Source of the DNA: Symbiodinium kawagutii
Lineage: Eukaryota; Sar; Dinophyceae; Suessiales; Symbiodiniaceae
Assembly: GCA_009767595.1 (NCBI GenBank)
Contig: VSDK01000621.1
Coordinates: forward strand, 240,102-304,101
DNA length: 64,000 bases
Direction: 5' to 3'
Below the pieces are notes generated by a model, which made no database searches, was not told the DNA's origin, and saw nothing but the letters and a program-made list of their open reading frames with translations. Positions within the stretch are counted from its first letter, which is position 1. Each line of letters opens with the position of its first letter. Made by a program: the position numbers and the translations under genes. Shown here piece by piece: positions 47,401 through 54,970 of the stretch.

Positions 47401-50400
47401 TGAGATTCTACATGAAGTGCTGGAGGAATGCAAAGTCATAGCTTCTACCCTTCATCAAAAAGCCAGACAAGCTGTCAGACAAACTGCTTATGCAACTGAA
47501 GCAATTGATGACATGTTGGACTTGTTCAAGGTAGCAGATCTCGCAGAACAAGATGTCCAGTTGAAAACGCAACTGATCGACAGCCTTTCCCTTGCTTCTA
47601 AAGTGGAGCAAGTGACTGCCGTCCAAGTCATGTGGATGTGCAAACCTTATCTCGTTGGTGAGACGAGCAGTTGATCGAAAACCTGCGGACCTGTAAAGTG
47701 GTGCAAGGTATTGCAAGGTGATCGAAATTGAAATGCATGCTGAGATTTACGTTTTCTGTAACACCTAAATATAACGCATTTCTAAAGCAAGGGCATTGGA
47801 GGGTTGCTACTGACGAAAGAAAGACCGGGCATCATGGCCTCACGCTGCAGGACATGGTGAACGAGGTGGATTGCGATGGGAATGGCATCATCGACTTTCC
47901 GGAGTTCCTCACCATGTCACTTGGCATATCTTGGCATCACCACTCATCAACCATCAACCATCAACCATCAACCACTCATTCACTCATTCACTCATCCACT
48001 CATCCACTCATCTACTCATCCACTCATCTACTCATCCACTCATCTACTCATCCACTCATCCACTCATTCACCACCCATCAACCAGTTTCAAATCAACTTA
48101 CAATTTGAAAGGACCCATTTGCCAACACGCTGCCGAGCTACCCATTGCCTCAGCTCATGGATCTGTTGAGGCAGGCGCGCAAGATGAAGGACACAGACAC
48201 AGAGGAGAACCCCGAAACGGAGAATGACTTGCACAGATTGATGACTTTTAAATACTTGTTTAGTGGAACATAGTTAGTGGATGACTTGTTTAGTGGAACA
48301 TAGTTAGAGTCTCAGAGTATTTAGTTGGATACATATTGCAGAGACATATTTAGATCATACTTATCTATCCGTACTAGTGGAATATAGATTTGGCGATTCA
48401 TCAATACAAAGTGAAAGCTATCGAGCCCTGTAGTAGCTTTGCAGCTGATTGAATTTGGAGGTTCAGGTTAGACGTCAGGATTTGGCACTACAACATCACA
48501 ATGTTCTGAATTTGTTGCGTGCCATACCAGTCCATGGATGCATCGATGTCGGTTGAATGATCCTTCCATGTTCTACCTTGCTGGTTATCATAATCACGAA
48601 GCGGGAATACTACAAACATCATTCAGCTATAGTGGTCATTATTAATAGTCAACAGCTGGTTATTATTGTAAATGGCTATATTATAGTCATTATTAATAGT
48701 TAACTAGCATCAACCACCAGAAAGCATCAGATTGTGGAAGCTCGGTTCAACCGTCGTCGTGAGAGGAGGAACTTCTGGAAGCCTTCCGAGCGTTCGATGT
48801 CAACGGCACTGGTTTCATCTCAGCTGCCGAACTTCGACATGTGATGACAAATCTAGGCACGGCTGCTGGATGTTTTTGATCTTTTCAGGTCTAGGAGACA
48901 AGCAAAATGTCAAGATAAACTAACTTTCTGAAGCTTTTCTGAAGCAATATGTGGTCGTTATGGTTTGATTTGCGCGTTTCATCTGGTGCTTCCTGCTTTG
49001 GCCCCAGCAACGTAGAGGTTAGGCCCCGCAAGGCAGCGCCATGGCACCAATCGAATCATTGAAGCTGCCCAAGGCTGCAATATCTACACCTCTTTTGGAA
49101 GTCGCCGGCCGAAGCGGTCGAGTTCCTGGATTTCTTTCGCAAATGGTTCCATTCTTTGTACAAATGGAAATGCAGCTGATGCATCTCAACCGTTTTCGAG
49201 CTGCAGTGGAGCGTTGTCCAAAGACTTTTGAGATGCTGATTGACTATCGTCGACAAATCTTCGAGATTGAGACTAAGGAGGAGCCTATGATTGAGCCCGA
49301 AGTTCCTGACCTTGATCAGATCGATTTCAAGGAAGCCATGGTTTCTATCAAAGCAGCCAGGAAATGTACCTTTCTCAAGGGTAAGCAGACCTCGCAAGCC
49401 CCAATCAGGAGGATATGTGAAAGACACATACTTCGCCTCTGATGAAATTGCTGTGGTTTTGTTTTTGGTGCTGCTCAATGATTTGCGCGTTGAGCTGCAC
49501 AGACTCTCGCAGTATCTCGACGATCTTCTGCGGTTTGCAGGCTCCTCTAGGAATAGACTCTGCATAGACTCGGAATCTGAATACAAGGGCCCTCAAAGCC
49601 CAGTATTTTTGCATGTGTTTTTCTTTGCCTGCAGATCAAGCCGCTTGCTCAGCTGGCTTGCTGCTTTTGCAATTCCTAATTTGCAAGGCAATGTTTCAGC
49701 TGAATGAGAACTAGATGGTCCAAAGATGGGAAGACTTGCCCCCGACAGATCACAGCATAGTTGTGAAGCACATCCTGGTGACATTTTGTGACTTCGAATT
49801 GCATCTTGTTCTGCTAACCATCAGCTGTAGGAGGTGGTCGGATTGCTGACCACTGTTCGACTAAGTCGACAGTCCTTGAGCCCCAAGATTTCTCGAAACC
49901 AGTCCAGTCTCTGGACAAAAAAATCGTGGTTTCTCAAGTCAGAGGAGTACCCCTAAAATGGTTGGCTTATTACTGTAAATGATCAATATAAAGGATGAGA
50001 ACTGAGGTACCCCTATTTTGAGAAATGCCCAAATGGAAGAACAACCTGAACGAAAGCAGTGCAAGAAAGATCAAAGAAGTGCGTAATTCGATGTGTCATC
50101 GAAGGACACTGCAATGTACCAGGCTTAAGGTTTCCCTTTTTAACAAAAGTGGAAGGGGGAAGCCGTTTACAAAGACATACAAGATTTGGGTGTTCCTCAA
50201 GCCATAGGGGACCCCCTAAATCATCCACAATTCATTGTTTATAGTAATAATCCAACCATTTTTGGAGGTTCCCTATGCTGAGAAACCACCATTTGGTCCG
50301 GGGAAATGAGTATTTCAGTGACAGCAGAAGGTCCGGCATTCACCTTGAGGCATGTTCTTTGACGTGTGTTGATGTACAATGAAGATTGAATTGGCTATGG

Positions 50401-53030
50401 GTCTATATTGACCAACCAATAATGAGGGATAATAAAAGGCCATAGTACGGAAATTAATGGTTAAAAGTGGGGAAACCAGGGGTACAGGGTTTTGACCCAT
50501 AGACAATTTGCAAAGGGTGGTTTCTCAAGTCATAGGGGTACCCCCAGTCATCATCCTTTGCAACAATCATTTATAGCAATAAACCGACCCTGACTTTGGG
50601 GTCCCCCAAACTGGCTTGAGAAACACCTGTATAGTAGTTGTTCAACCAGTATCGTTGTTGGATGTACCCTCTGGATCCCTATGATCAACCATTATAACCC
50701 ACTATTGATCACCATTGATCACCAAATGGTGGTTTCTCAGAATACGGGACCCAAAAATGGTTGGTTTATTACTATAAATGACTATTAATGGATGATTTAG
50801 GGGTTCCCCTATTTTGAGAAACACCCAAATAGATCTTCAGATGAAATGAAAGGCATTTTCTCGAATGGCAAAACCTGGTGCTTCGATGCGCTCTGTGCAT
50901 CGACATAGTTTGGGTATTGGTGAGTTTTCCCGAGCGGAAGGCGAATGCCTCAACGATGAAGAGATTGACGAAATGTTGAGGGAGGCCGACGTCTCTTACG
51001 AAGAGGAGCATGTTCTGAGCATCCGCGTTGTTTGCGATGTTTTTTTCATGTTTTTCGCTGGGTGAAGATGGTCCAGTGTTGTGACCTGTGAACTGCTGTG
51101 CATTGCTCTGCCTGGTTTCGTCAGACTGTCACCTTTCCGTAGTTCTATTAGTGTTCGAGTCCAAGCTCGGTGTTAGGAGGCCCAAAACATGGAGACGGAA
51201 TTTGCCCCTCCTGACGCTGCGACCATTCTGGCGAAACAGAAGGCGCAGTTGTAGCTACCCAAAGGAGAGTAGTGTTTGTGTAGTGATTGTTTGATGAGTG
51301 GTTTCAAACATGTCGTTTTCTCTTCCTACTTGTATTACCAAATGGTTGTTTTGGTTGAATAACATGTTTTCGTGGGGGTTGAAACCACCAACCGGTTGTG
51401 TGTTGTGTAGTTTCGAACTTCAAGTTTCCGCAAGCAGCTGGGCCTGTTTTCTGCTAGCCTGAGTTTGTTGGCAGCGGCGCTGGGTTTTATTTTTGAGGAT
51501 CCGTTTATGATTGACGAAATACACTGTGACCCGGAACCTATTTTTTCTTACAGCTGAAATCTCCAACTCCTCTGTAAGGCTTGGCTTCAAGAACTTGTTC
51601 TCCTTCAGGCACAGATTTGAACTTGAGACCCTTCAGTGTAGGGACAACTACACTGCAGTTTTATCTTTCTGAAACTATCAGCTGCATGTGCATTTGTTTC
51701 AAACTACACCTGTGACTTCATCAAAGCAACTGTAGCACGACGCGGATTGACAGATATTGACAGTCTACGTCGTTGTTGTTGTTGTTTTCCGCATTTTTTC
51801 GCTATGAAGCGATCTTCAGATGCTTTGACTATTGTATATCGGATCTCTTGCTTTGCAAATGTGTTTAATTTCTTAGCTTCTCATGTTTTTTTTTGAAGAT
51901 CTTGCTGTCAATTCTCCCACCAACAGATACCAGGAATAGAATGGACAGTGCCACACTTGGCGTCTCACACGAGGCCTTTGATGGCTCTTGGAATGATAGC
52001 CCGGAACTCCGGGAAGTGCTGGCATTGGACGTTGCGTTTCAACTTCAACCAGATGGAGGTCGCAGGGAGACGGACAAAAAATGAATTGATTTTGTTCGAT
52101 TTTCCATGTCGATTCACCTGATCTTCCCGTGAATCCAGGAGATTTGGCCAGGGGCTGATTTGATTCATCGATAAAACATGCAGACTAAACTGAATAGTTC
52201 CTAAGGTCAAGGTTTCTCAGCAAGTGGGGGCACCAACCCAGACCTCAAAGTTGATCATTTCATAGTACATGCCTCCTGCAAGTGCTCGCCAGCACCGCCA
52301 GCTGCAGGGAAAAAGTGGGCAACTGCTTTGGTCCTGGCAGCGCTTCAGCTCTACTTGCCTGGTTGCTTGTCATCCGTTGTCGTCACGTTCATTTGTCAGA
52401 TGATTTTTACGGCAGTTTCAGATGGTTTCGAGAGCTTGCCAATGCGACAAGCAGGTGTTCTTTGACATGAATTTGGTGCTAAGGATCTCTTCGGAGAATC
52501 AAACGAACAAGCAATGAAGAAATAAGTAAAAAGACAACCCAATCCATATATCAACAGGATTCAACAAGCAAAGAATAATGAACAATATCAGACAATATGC
52601 ATGATAAAACCATTATCATCCAATATATGCATGATAAAATCATCCACGAGTATCTATATGATAAGATTAGCAAGGCAGACAACAAGGCAATTTTTCGGCC
52701 GCAGCTTATGACTCCCTGGTTGCTGTTTGCCTGGTAGCTCAGGTCTTTCTGCAGAGTGGGTTCCTTGATTTGCAGCGGCAGCTCCTCCGGAACCACACAG
52801 TTTTGAAGCGTGTTGGAGCGATGTCAAAGGTAAGTGGTGCTATATGGATATAGAGTCAGGTATAAGGGAATAGAATATGATACCAATGACTCTTTTCCAC
52901 ATATCTTGTATTAAATGTGCTTGTTGCTGTGACCCTGTCCGTCCTTTGTCCTGCTTTCTGACAGGATCTGCTGGCAAAAAAAGCACAAGCTTGGCTGAGC
53001 ACATGCAACGAGACTCCGTATCTCAGCTGA
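28968..53030 (+). CDS. VIT-VWA-calmodulin-like chimeric gene (multi-exon, tentative model)
   Basis: Small plus-strand exons in order spell a calmodulin-like start, a coiled segment, a VIT domain, a VWA domain with MIDAS motif, the usual post-VWA beta region ending KFTSLIAV, a calmodulin EF-hand module, and a C-terminus with [18 protein letters not shown] and KKAQAWL as in VWA5A/PARP4-type proteins. Phases match at most junctions I could test. VIT-VWA proteins mediate metal-dependent protein interactions. The combination with EF-hands suggests calcium control, which is inference. The alternative is a VWA gene interleaved with, or inserted by, a calmodulin-like gene. Domain-specific entries below give exon positions. 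Of 18 donors placed in the VIT/VWA part, 12 are GC, 4 GA and 2 GT. Confidence 0.6.
29519..33650 (+). CDS. VIT domain exons
   Basis: Exons: 29519-29566 ([11 protein letters not shown]), 30555-30626 ([19 protein letters not shown]), 31135-31224 ([15 protein letters not shown]), 31428-31493 ([14 protein letters not shown]), 33275-33413 ([18 protein letters not shown] through GPLELP), and from 33567 ([18 protein letters not shown]). Joined in frame they follow the VIT (inter-alpha-trypsin) pattern: the Y-x-FPL strand, the EK-x-A-x-x-x-Y helix, the A-LLE motif and the LP-RY end. Donors after them are GC, GT, GC, GC and GC. The intron 31494-33274 contains the 50-bp satellite and a family B element. 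Confidence 0.78.
29656..29770. repeat. MITE-like family A copy
   Basis: Ends GTGGTGCTTTCTCAAAATAG and CTATTTTGAGAAACCACCAT. Lies in the first VIT intron. Confidence 0.8.
29914..30017. repeat. MITE-like family A copy
   Basis: Ends GATGGTTTCTCAAAATAGGC and CTATTTTGAGAAACCACCAT. It is 140 bp from the preceding copy, in the same orientation and the same intron. Confidence 0.8.
30112..30160. repeat. CAT-rich microsatellite
   Basis: Imperfect CATCATCAC/GTCATCATC triplets. Confidence 0.7.
31600..31663. repeat. MITE-like family C fragment
   Basis: ATGGGGGATAAATTCACCAA and GGGAAAACAATGGTTCATGA followed by TTTTGACCC. Both ends are decayed. Confidence 0.45.
31785..33060. repeat. 50-bp satellite array, about 25 units
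   Basis: Unit TTGAGTGGGATTGTAGTCAT + 30 further bases ending TCCTTTCTCT, repeated head to tail with very few changes. Recurrent variants are GATAATGTGA, GACAATGTGA, GATAATGTCA and a TGGTAG change; they recur in an ordered six-unit (300-bp) pattern. The array is entirely inside the VIT intron 31494-33274. There are no unique spacers, so it is not a CRISPR array. Confidence 0.95.
33077..33194. repeat. MITE-like family B copy
   Basis: Left end CTCTGGTAAACCAACAAGGC, interior TTTCCCAGGGTTTCACTATA, right end CCAGGTTAGTTTCCCGGGGG. It immediately follows the satellite array. Confidence 0.7.
33834..33950. repeat. TA and GT microsatellites
   Basis: (TA)n at about 33834-33852 and (GT)n interrupted by CACC at about 33911-33950. 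Confidence 0.85.
33990..35198 (+). CDS. VIT-VWA linker exons
   Basis: Likely exons are about 33991-34083 ([15 protein letters not shown]), 34211-34234 (GRFYLAVK, 24 nt), 34559-34636 ([18 protein letters not shown]), 34814-34921 ([20 protein letters not shown]) and 35151-35198 ([16 protein letters not shown]). The SPSH and I/L-V-L...P-R-C-W patterns are typical of the stretch between VIT and VWA. All placed donors are GC. A family A copy sits in the intron at 34105. Confidence 0.68.
34105..34205. repeat. MITE-like family A copy, left end decayed
   Basis: Inner GGGGGTACCCCCAAAATGGT and right end CTATTTTGAGAAAACACC. It ends a few bases before the 24-nt exon at 34211. Confidence 0.65.
35617..35750. 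repeat. MITE-like family E copy
   Basis: Ends TTAATGGTAACCCAGGATTA and TTGATCCTGGGTCACCATTA form the inverted repeat. The inner GGGGGTATCCCCC block matches the copy at 4055. It sits about 70 bp before the MIDAS exon. Confidence 0.8.
35824..40640 (+). CDS. von Willebrand factor A domain exons
   Basis: Exons: 35824-35862 ([13 protein letters not shown], the MIDAS DxSxS), 36662-36708 ([12 protein letters not shown]), 37488-37538 ([17 protein letters not shown]), 38003-38051 ([16 protein letters not shown]), 39020-39059 ([14 protein letters not shown]), 39458-39533 ([10 protein letters not shown]), 39765-39849 ([16 protein letters not shown]) and from 40560 ([19 protein letters not shown]). The strands, the ADMGGTEL block and LTDGQVSN place the metal-site residues as in VWA domains. 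Junction phases close exactly at the sites checked. GA donors follow four of these exons, GC and GT the others. Confidence 0.8.
36237..36349. repeat. MITE-like family A copy
   Basis: Left end GGGAATTTCTCAAAATGGGG, right end AATAAGAAACCACCATG, with a partly duplicated GGGGGTAC block. Confidence 0.65.
36477..36580. repeat. MITE-like family A copy
   Basis: Ends ATGGGTGTTTCTCAAAACAG and CTATTTTGAGAAACCACCAC. Same VWA intron as the copy at 36237. Confidence 0.78.
36961..37059. repeat. MITE-like family A copy
   Basis: Ends TGGGTGTTTCTTCAAATAGG and GCTATTTGGAGAAAACACG. Confidence 0.7.
37259..37363. repeat. MITE-like family D copy
   Basis: Left end GTGGTTGGTGGTTGCAGTGG, right end GGGGTGGTTCAACCACCAAC, inner TTGGTTGACTTCCGCGTG. 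Confidence 0.7.
39229..39328. repeat. MITE-like family D copy
   Basis: Ends GGCCGGTGGTTTGATTGACA and GGGGTTGAAACCACCAACG. Confidence 0.65.
39868..39962. repeat. MITE-like family C copy, truncated right
   Basis: GTTGGGTCAAGCAGTCCATC at the left; ATGGTTAATGATGGGAGAAC before loss of the right end. It begins about 20 bp after the LTDGQVSN exon. Confidence 0.6.
41110..45115 (+). CDS. post-VWA beta-region exons
   Basis: Segments: one ending at 41175 ([16 protein letters not shown] donor), from 41431 ([17 protein letters not shown]), about 43409-43499 ([17 protein letters not shown]), about 43687-43786 ([20 protein letters not shown] through VMHSIV), 43991-44069 ([19 protein letters not shown] through IIRL) and from 45027 ([19 protein letters not shown]). 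This follows the order seen after VWA in VWA5-type proteins, ending in the ...T-S-L/F-I/V-A-V motif. Exact ends of the 41431, 43409 and 45027 exons are uncertain. Confidence 0.65.
41530..41656. repeat. MITE-like family A copy with internal triplication
   Basis: Ends GGTGTTTCTCAAGTCATAGG and TGACTTGAGAAACCAGC. The inner GTCATCCAGTAGGA block is present about three times, lengthening the copy. Confidence 0.75.
41717..41731. repeat. poly-G run (15)
   Basis: Uninterrupted G run followed by CAGGGCGG. The same G-run plus CAGGGCGG(C/T)CAC context occurs at about 28844-28863, hinting at a shared element. Confidence 0.8.
43170..43260. repeat. MITE-like family C copy, right end decayed
   Basis: TGGCTATGGGTCAAAACCCT at the left, GTATTGATGGTTAATATC at the right. 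A separate fragment of the right end (TTTTGACCCATAGCCACATG) lies at about 43640. Confidence 0.65.
43855..43945. repeat. short A-rich tandem motifs
   Basis: GAAATGCATA repeats about three times, grading into ACATGGAAAG twice. Confidence 0.65.
45324..45411. repeat. MITE-like family A, short copy
   Basis: GGTATCTCTCAAAATAGGGG at the left and CCTGTTCTAAGAAACCGCCA at the right, with an internal deletion (88 bp in total). Confidence 0.65.
45905..51010 (+). CDS. calmodulin-like EF-hand exons
   Basis: Exons: possibly 45905-45943 ([12 protein letters not shown]) and about 46470-46496 (LSFDDDGER); then 46710-46783 ([18 protein letters not shown] through AELQ), 47851-about 47916 ([19 protein letters not shown]), about 48174-48204 ([10 protein letters not shown]), 48766-48856 ([20 protein letters not shown] through MTNL) and from 50941 ([17 protein letters not shown]). 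These match calmodulin in order almost residue by residue. EF2 keeps its ligands. EF1 has Gln at loop position 12. The fourth loop is not found: after READV the frame jumps to SYEEE, so either an exon is missing or the loop is deleted. Confidence 0.72.
46498..46629. repeat. GA microsatellite and inverted repeat in EF1 intron
   Basis: (GA)n at 46498-46521 is followed by arms TATCACATTTTAAAGCAGTT (about 46545) and its near reverse complement ATCTGTTTTAAAATGTGATA (about 46596). Together they make up much of the 213-nt intron between two calmodulin-like exons. Confidence 0.7.
47119..47162. repeat. MITE-like family E fragment
   Basis: AATAGGGGTATCCCCCCACA followed by AGCCTTGGTTTCCTATT matches the centre of family E only. 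Confidence 0.5.
47222..47674 (+). CDS. hypothetical helical protein ORF inside an intron
   Basis: An ATG-initiated 150-codon frame. Composition is strongly helix-forming ([37 protein letters not shown]), unlike random DNA, with no domain I can name. It lies in the intron between calmodulin-like exons 46710-46783 and 47851. It could be an independent gene, an alternative exon or a captured fragment. Confidence 0.4.
   Translation: MDLEKAKESRRCDPDTRDLRRADARGLQLLQDLILAIQRRDAAAPNERYRIAAEDLEPIFEILHEVLEECKVIASTLHQKARQAVRQTAYATEAIDDMLDLFKVADLAEQDVQLKTQLIDSLSLASKVEQVTAVQVMWMCKPYLVGETSS
47937..48075. repeat. CATCAACCAT/TCATCCAC minisatellite
   Basis: Imperfect tandem CATCAAC, then CACTCATCCACTCATCTACT-like 8-bp units. 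It begins about 20 bp after the EF2 exon and fills most of that intron. Confidence 0.9.
49041..49442 (+). CDS. hypothetical ORF inside an intron
   Basis: The ATG has a strong context (GCGCCATGG). About 113 coding-looking codons ([37 protein letters not shown]) lead to a GTAAG donor at 49381; the frame itself stops at 49442. It is located in the intron between calmodulin-like exons at 48856 and 50941. No family recognised. Either a nested gene or an exon of an interleaved one. Confidence 0.4.
   Translation: MAPIESLKLPKAAISTPLLEVAGRSGRVPGFLSQMVPFFVQMEMQLMHLNRFRAAVERCPKTFEMLIDYRRQIFEIETKEEPMIEPEVPDLDQIDFKEAMVSIKAARKCTFLKGKQTSQAPIRRICERHILRL
49926..50030. repeat. MITE-like family A copy
   Basis: Ends GTGGTTTCTCAAGTCAGAGG and CCCCTATTTTGAGAAATGCC. 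Confidence 0.75.
50187..50291. repeat. MITE-like family A copy
   Basis: Ends TGGGTGTTCCTCAAGCCATA and CCCTATGCTGAGAAACCACC. Confidence 0.75.
50393..50503. repeat. MITE-like family C copy
   Basis: Ends GGCTATGGGTCTATATTGAC and GGGTTTTGACCCATAG. It lies between two family A copies. Confidence 0.75.
50515..50627. repeat. MITE-like family A copy
   Basis: Ends GTGGTTTCTCAAGTCATAGG and ACTGGCTTGAGAAACACC. Confidence 0.75.
50728..50826. repeat. MITE-like family A copy
   Basis: Ends TGGTGGTTTCTCAGAATACG and CCCCTATTTTGAGAAACACC. Third family A copy in 640 bp of the same intron. Confidence 0.78.
51177..53030 (+). CDS. VWA5/PARP4-like C-terminal exons and stop
   Basis: Exon 51177-51242 reads [20 protein letters not shown] and has a GC donor. 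About 51970-52075 reads [19 protein letters not shown]. From 52308 comes [17 protein letters not shown]. The last, 52965-53030, reads [20 protein letters not shown] and ends in TGA. The DGSW, W-A-T-A-L and K-A-x-x-WL motifs are those of the C-terminal helical domain in VWA5A and PARP4 relatives, so the VWA gene resumes after the calmodulin exons. A further possible exon near 52752 ([15 protein letters not shown]) is unplaced. Confidence 0.62.
51299..51395. repeat. MITE-like family D copy
   Basis: Ends GTGGTTTCAAACATGTCG and GGGGGTTGAAACCACCAACC. Confidence 0.7.
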
Positions 53031-54640
53031 CGAGAAAGTCGTTTTTTTGCTGAGAAACATCTTTCCGATGAACTTAGAAATAGTGGATCCATGTGTCACA
53101 AAGCCTGAACATCAGGGACACTGGGAATGTTTGCGAACAGTTTGAGATGATTCATATTGGTTGATATTCATGATGTTCATTGATATTGCTTCCATCATTG
53201 CAACATGGAGATGGGATGAAGCAGGTGGGTCTCCTGGACATTTCAGCTGCGGAAGCTTGAGACTTCCCTCCAAACTGGGGTTTCCATTTCTCGGTCTTGA
53301 CCCGTCAAGAAGATCTCAGAGGTTAGATGTTTGAGATCTTTATCCTTGAGCATCACACTAGCTCTTAATGATGATCTTTGTTCTAGTGAAATAATCAAAG
53401 ATATCATCAGAGTTCTTTTTAGCTTTTGCACACCCTTGGATTCATCAAACCACATACACTGCGACGATGCGCGGGATCAACCATGCAAGGCGTGCAGAGT
53501 TGTTTTTTTCCAGTGGTTTTGGAGCTGACAAAAGAAAGTAGTTAATCTCCACACTTGAGAGGTAAATGTCCATCATGAGACATCATGAGGCTTCAGAATG
53601 TCATGAGTCATGCGAAAGGCTTTGTGCAACTGCAATCGCTGATTCCAAGGGTGGAGGCTCTTCAGATTTTGCAGCAAGTGTCTCCTGAATGGCCGAAGAC
53701 TCCTGCGCCTGTACTTGTGCACAAGAATGGCAAAGGCCGCCGCCACTTGACCGGTTGCAAGCAATCACACCATGGTTTATGGCTACGAAGCAATAAAGTC
53801 CCTTAGCCTGAGAAAATGATGGATTCAGATATCAGTGTGCGGGATATGTGACAGCTGTGCACCATGAAACTGACAATTCTGGAGTTTCGAACATGCATCA
53901 CTTTGGTCAAAGCTTCAGAAGTTTAAATGACGATTTGCCGTGCGGAGTTTGCTCAGATCTTCAGCAGCTTACATTGTTGCAGGCAAGACCATTTGTCCAC
54001 CCCAGCGTGGCGGGATTTGTTGCTTGATAGCAAGGTCTAAATCTTTTTGCCACCTTGGCCTTTGGCTTTCAAGATGCAAAGATGCTGATGTATTTGGTTT
54101 CAATCAAAGGTCCCAGGGTCTTGGGGGAAGGTTACGAAGAGATGGTGAAGATGCTGCTGGCGAAGTGAGAATGAACTACTGATTCGACTGTCATTTTTGG
54201 GTTCAAGCAGGATGCTAAGATTGCTTCTGTCACCAATGCTTGAACCGACCCGAGTTTTGTTGGCTTTTGCAAATGGCAAGAGTGTGTACAGGAGCAACTC
54301 TTTGTCGCTTGCAAGAGGTACTTGACAAATGCAGGTATTGGACCAAGGCGATAGCTAATTTCAAAAAAACGCACATGCTGGGACATTGTGAGTCATTTTG
54401 TTTGCTCTTCTTGGCCAATACATGTGTCCACTGGGCGCACTCTGCGCTGTATCATGGATCGCTATGGAAAAAAATGTGTAGCATGTGCCTTGCAGGTGAC
54501 GAGAAGTGTATTCTATGTGTTGCCATTTCACACAGTCACGATTGCAGGAAGGGTTGCCAGTAGTGCTTCACGTTGCAGAGTAGCCCCCAAATTTCCTGGA
54601 AACTGCATGCTTCAGAGTGTTCGGGTTCATATTTGTGACT
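53031..54640. other. mostly unassigned sequence between the VWA and ubiquitin genes
   Basis: Apart from the segment near 53618, no recognisable exon, RNA gene or repeat family copy was seen. Confidence 0.35.
53618..53745 (+). CDS. exon-like segment, unidentified
   Basis: A plus frame reads GFVQLQSLIPRVEALQILQQ then VSPEWPKTPAPVLVHKNGKG. Composition is coding-like. It follows the presumed stop of the VWA gene by about 600 bp, so it may be an alternative last exon or part of a separate gene. Confidence 0.3.
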
Positions 54641-54648
54641 ATTATACT

Positions 54649-54752
54649 TGGTGGTTTTTCAAAATAAGGGTACCCAAAATCATCCACCATGAACCATCCC
54701 GAGTAACAGACCAACCATTTTTGGGGTTACCTATGGCTTGAGAAACCACCAT
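54649..54752. repeat. MITE-like family A copy
   Basis: Ends TGGTGGTTTTTCAAAATAAG and CTATGGCTTGAGAAACCACC. Confidence 0.75.
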
Positions 54753-54799
54753 ATGTTTATTATATACGTTTTATATTAATGTTTATTGTTTGGTCATTT

Positions 54800-54910
54800 G
54801 GCAGTGGGTCAAAACCCCGTACCCCTGCTTCCCCACTATTAACCATTGTTTTCCCTATAGTTGGTTGGTCATTATCCCCCATTATTGGTGGTTAATATTG
54901 ACCCATAGCC
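54800..54910. repeat. MITE-like family C copy upstream of ubiquitin
   Basis: Ends GGCAGTGGGTCAAAACCCCG and TTAATATTGACCCATAGCC. It lies only about 60 bp before the ubiquitin ATG, so it overlaps the probable promoter or trans-splice region. Confidence 0.78.
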
Positions 54911-54936
54911 ATTTCTATGGACGTTTTTGTTGAGGA

Positions 54937-54949
54937 AATTCGGCTCAAG
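54937..54949 (+). promoter_or_regulatory. possible relict spliced-leader end
   Basis: ATTCGGCTCAAG resembles the 3' end of the dinoflagellate spliced leader (…TTTTGGCTCAAG): an exact GGCTCAAG with two changes before it. It sits 21 bp upstream of the ubiquitin ATG, where a relict from reintegrated trans-spliced mRNA would be expected. The match is short, and GGCTCAAG occurs at least twice more in the window (near 18290 and 337). Confidence 0.3.
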
Positions 54950-54970
54950 TACTTCCCTAGCCTTGCAGCC

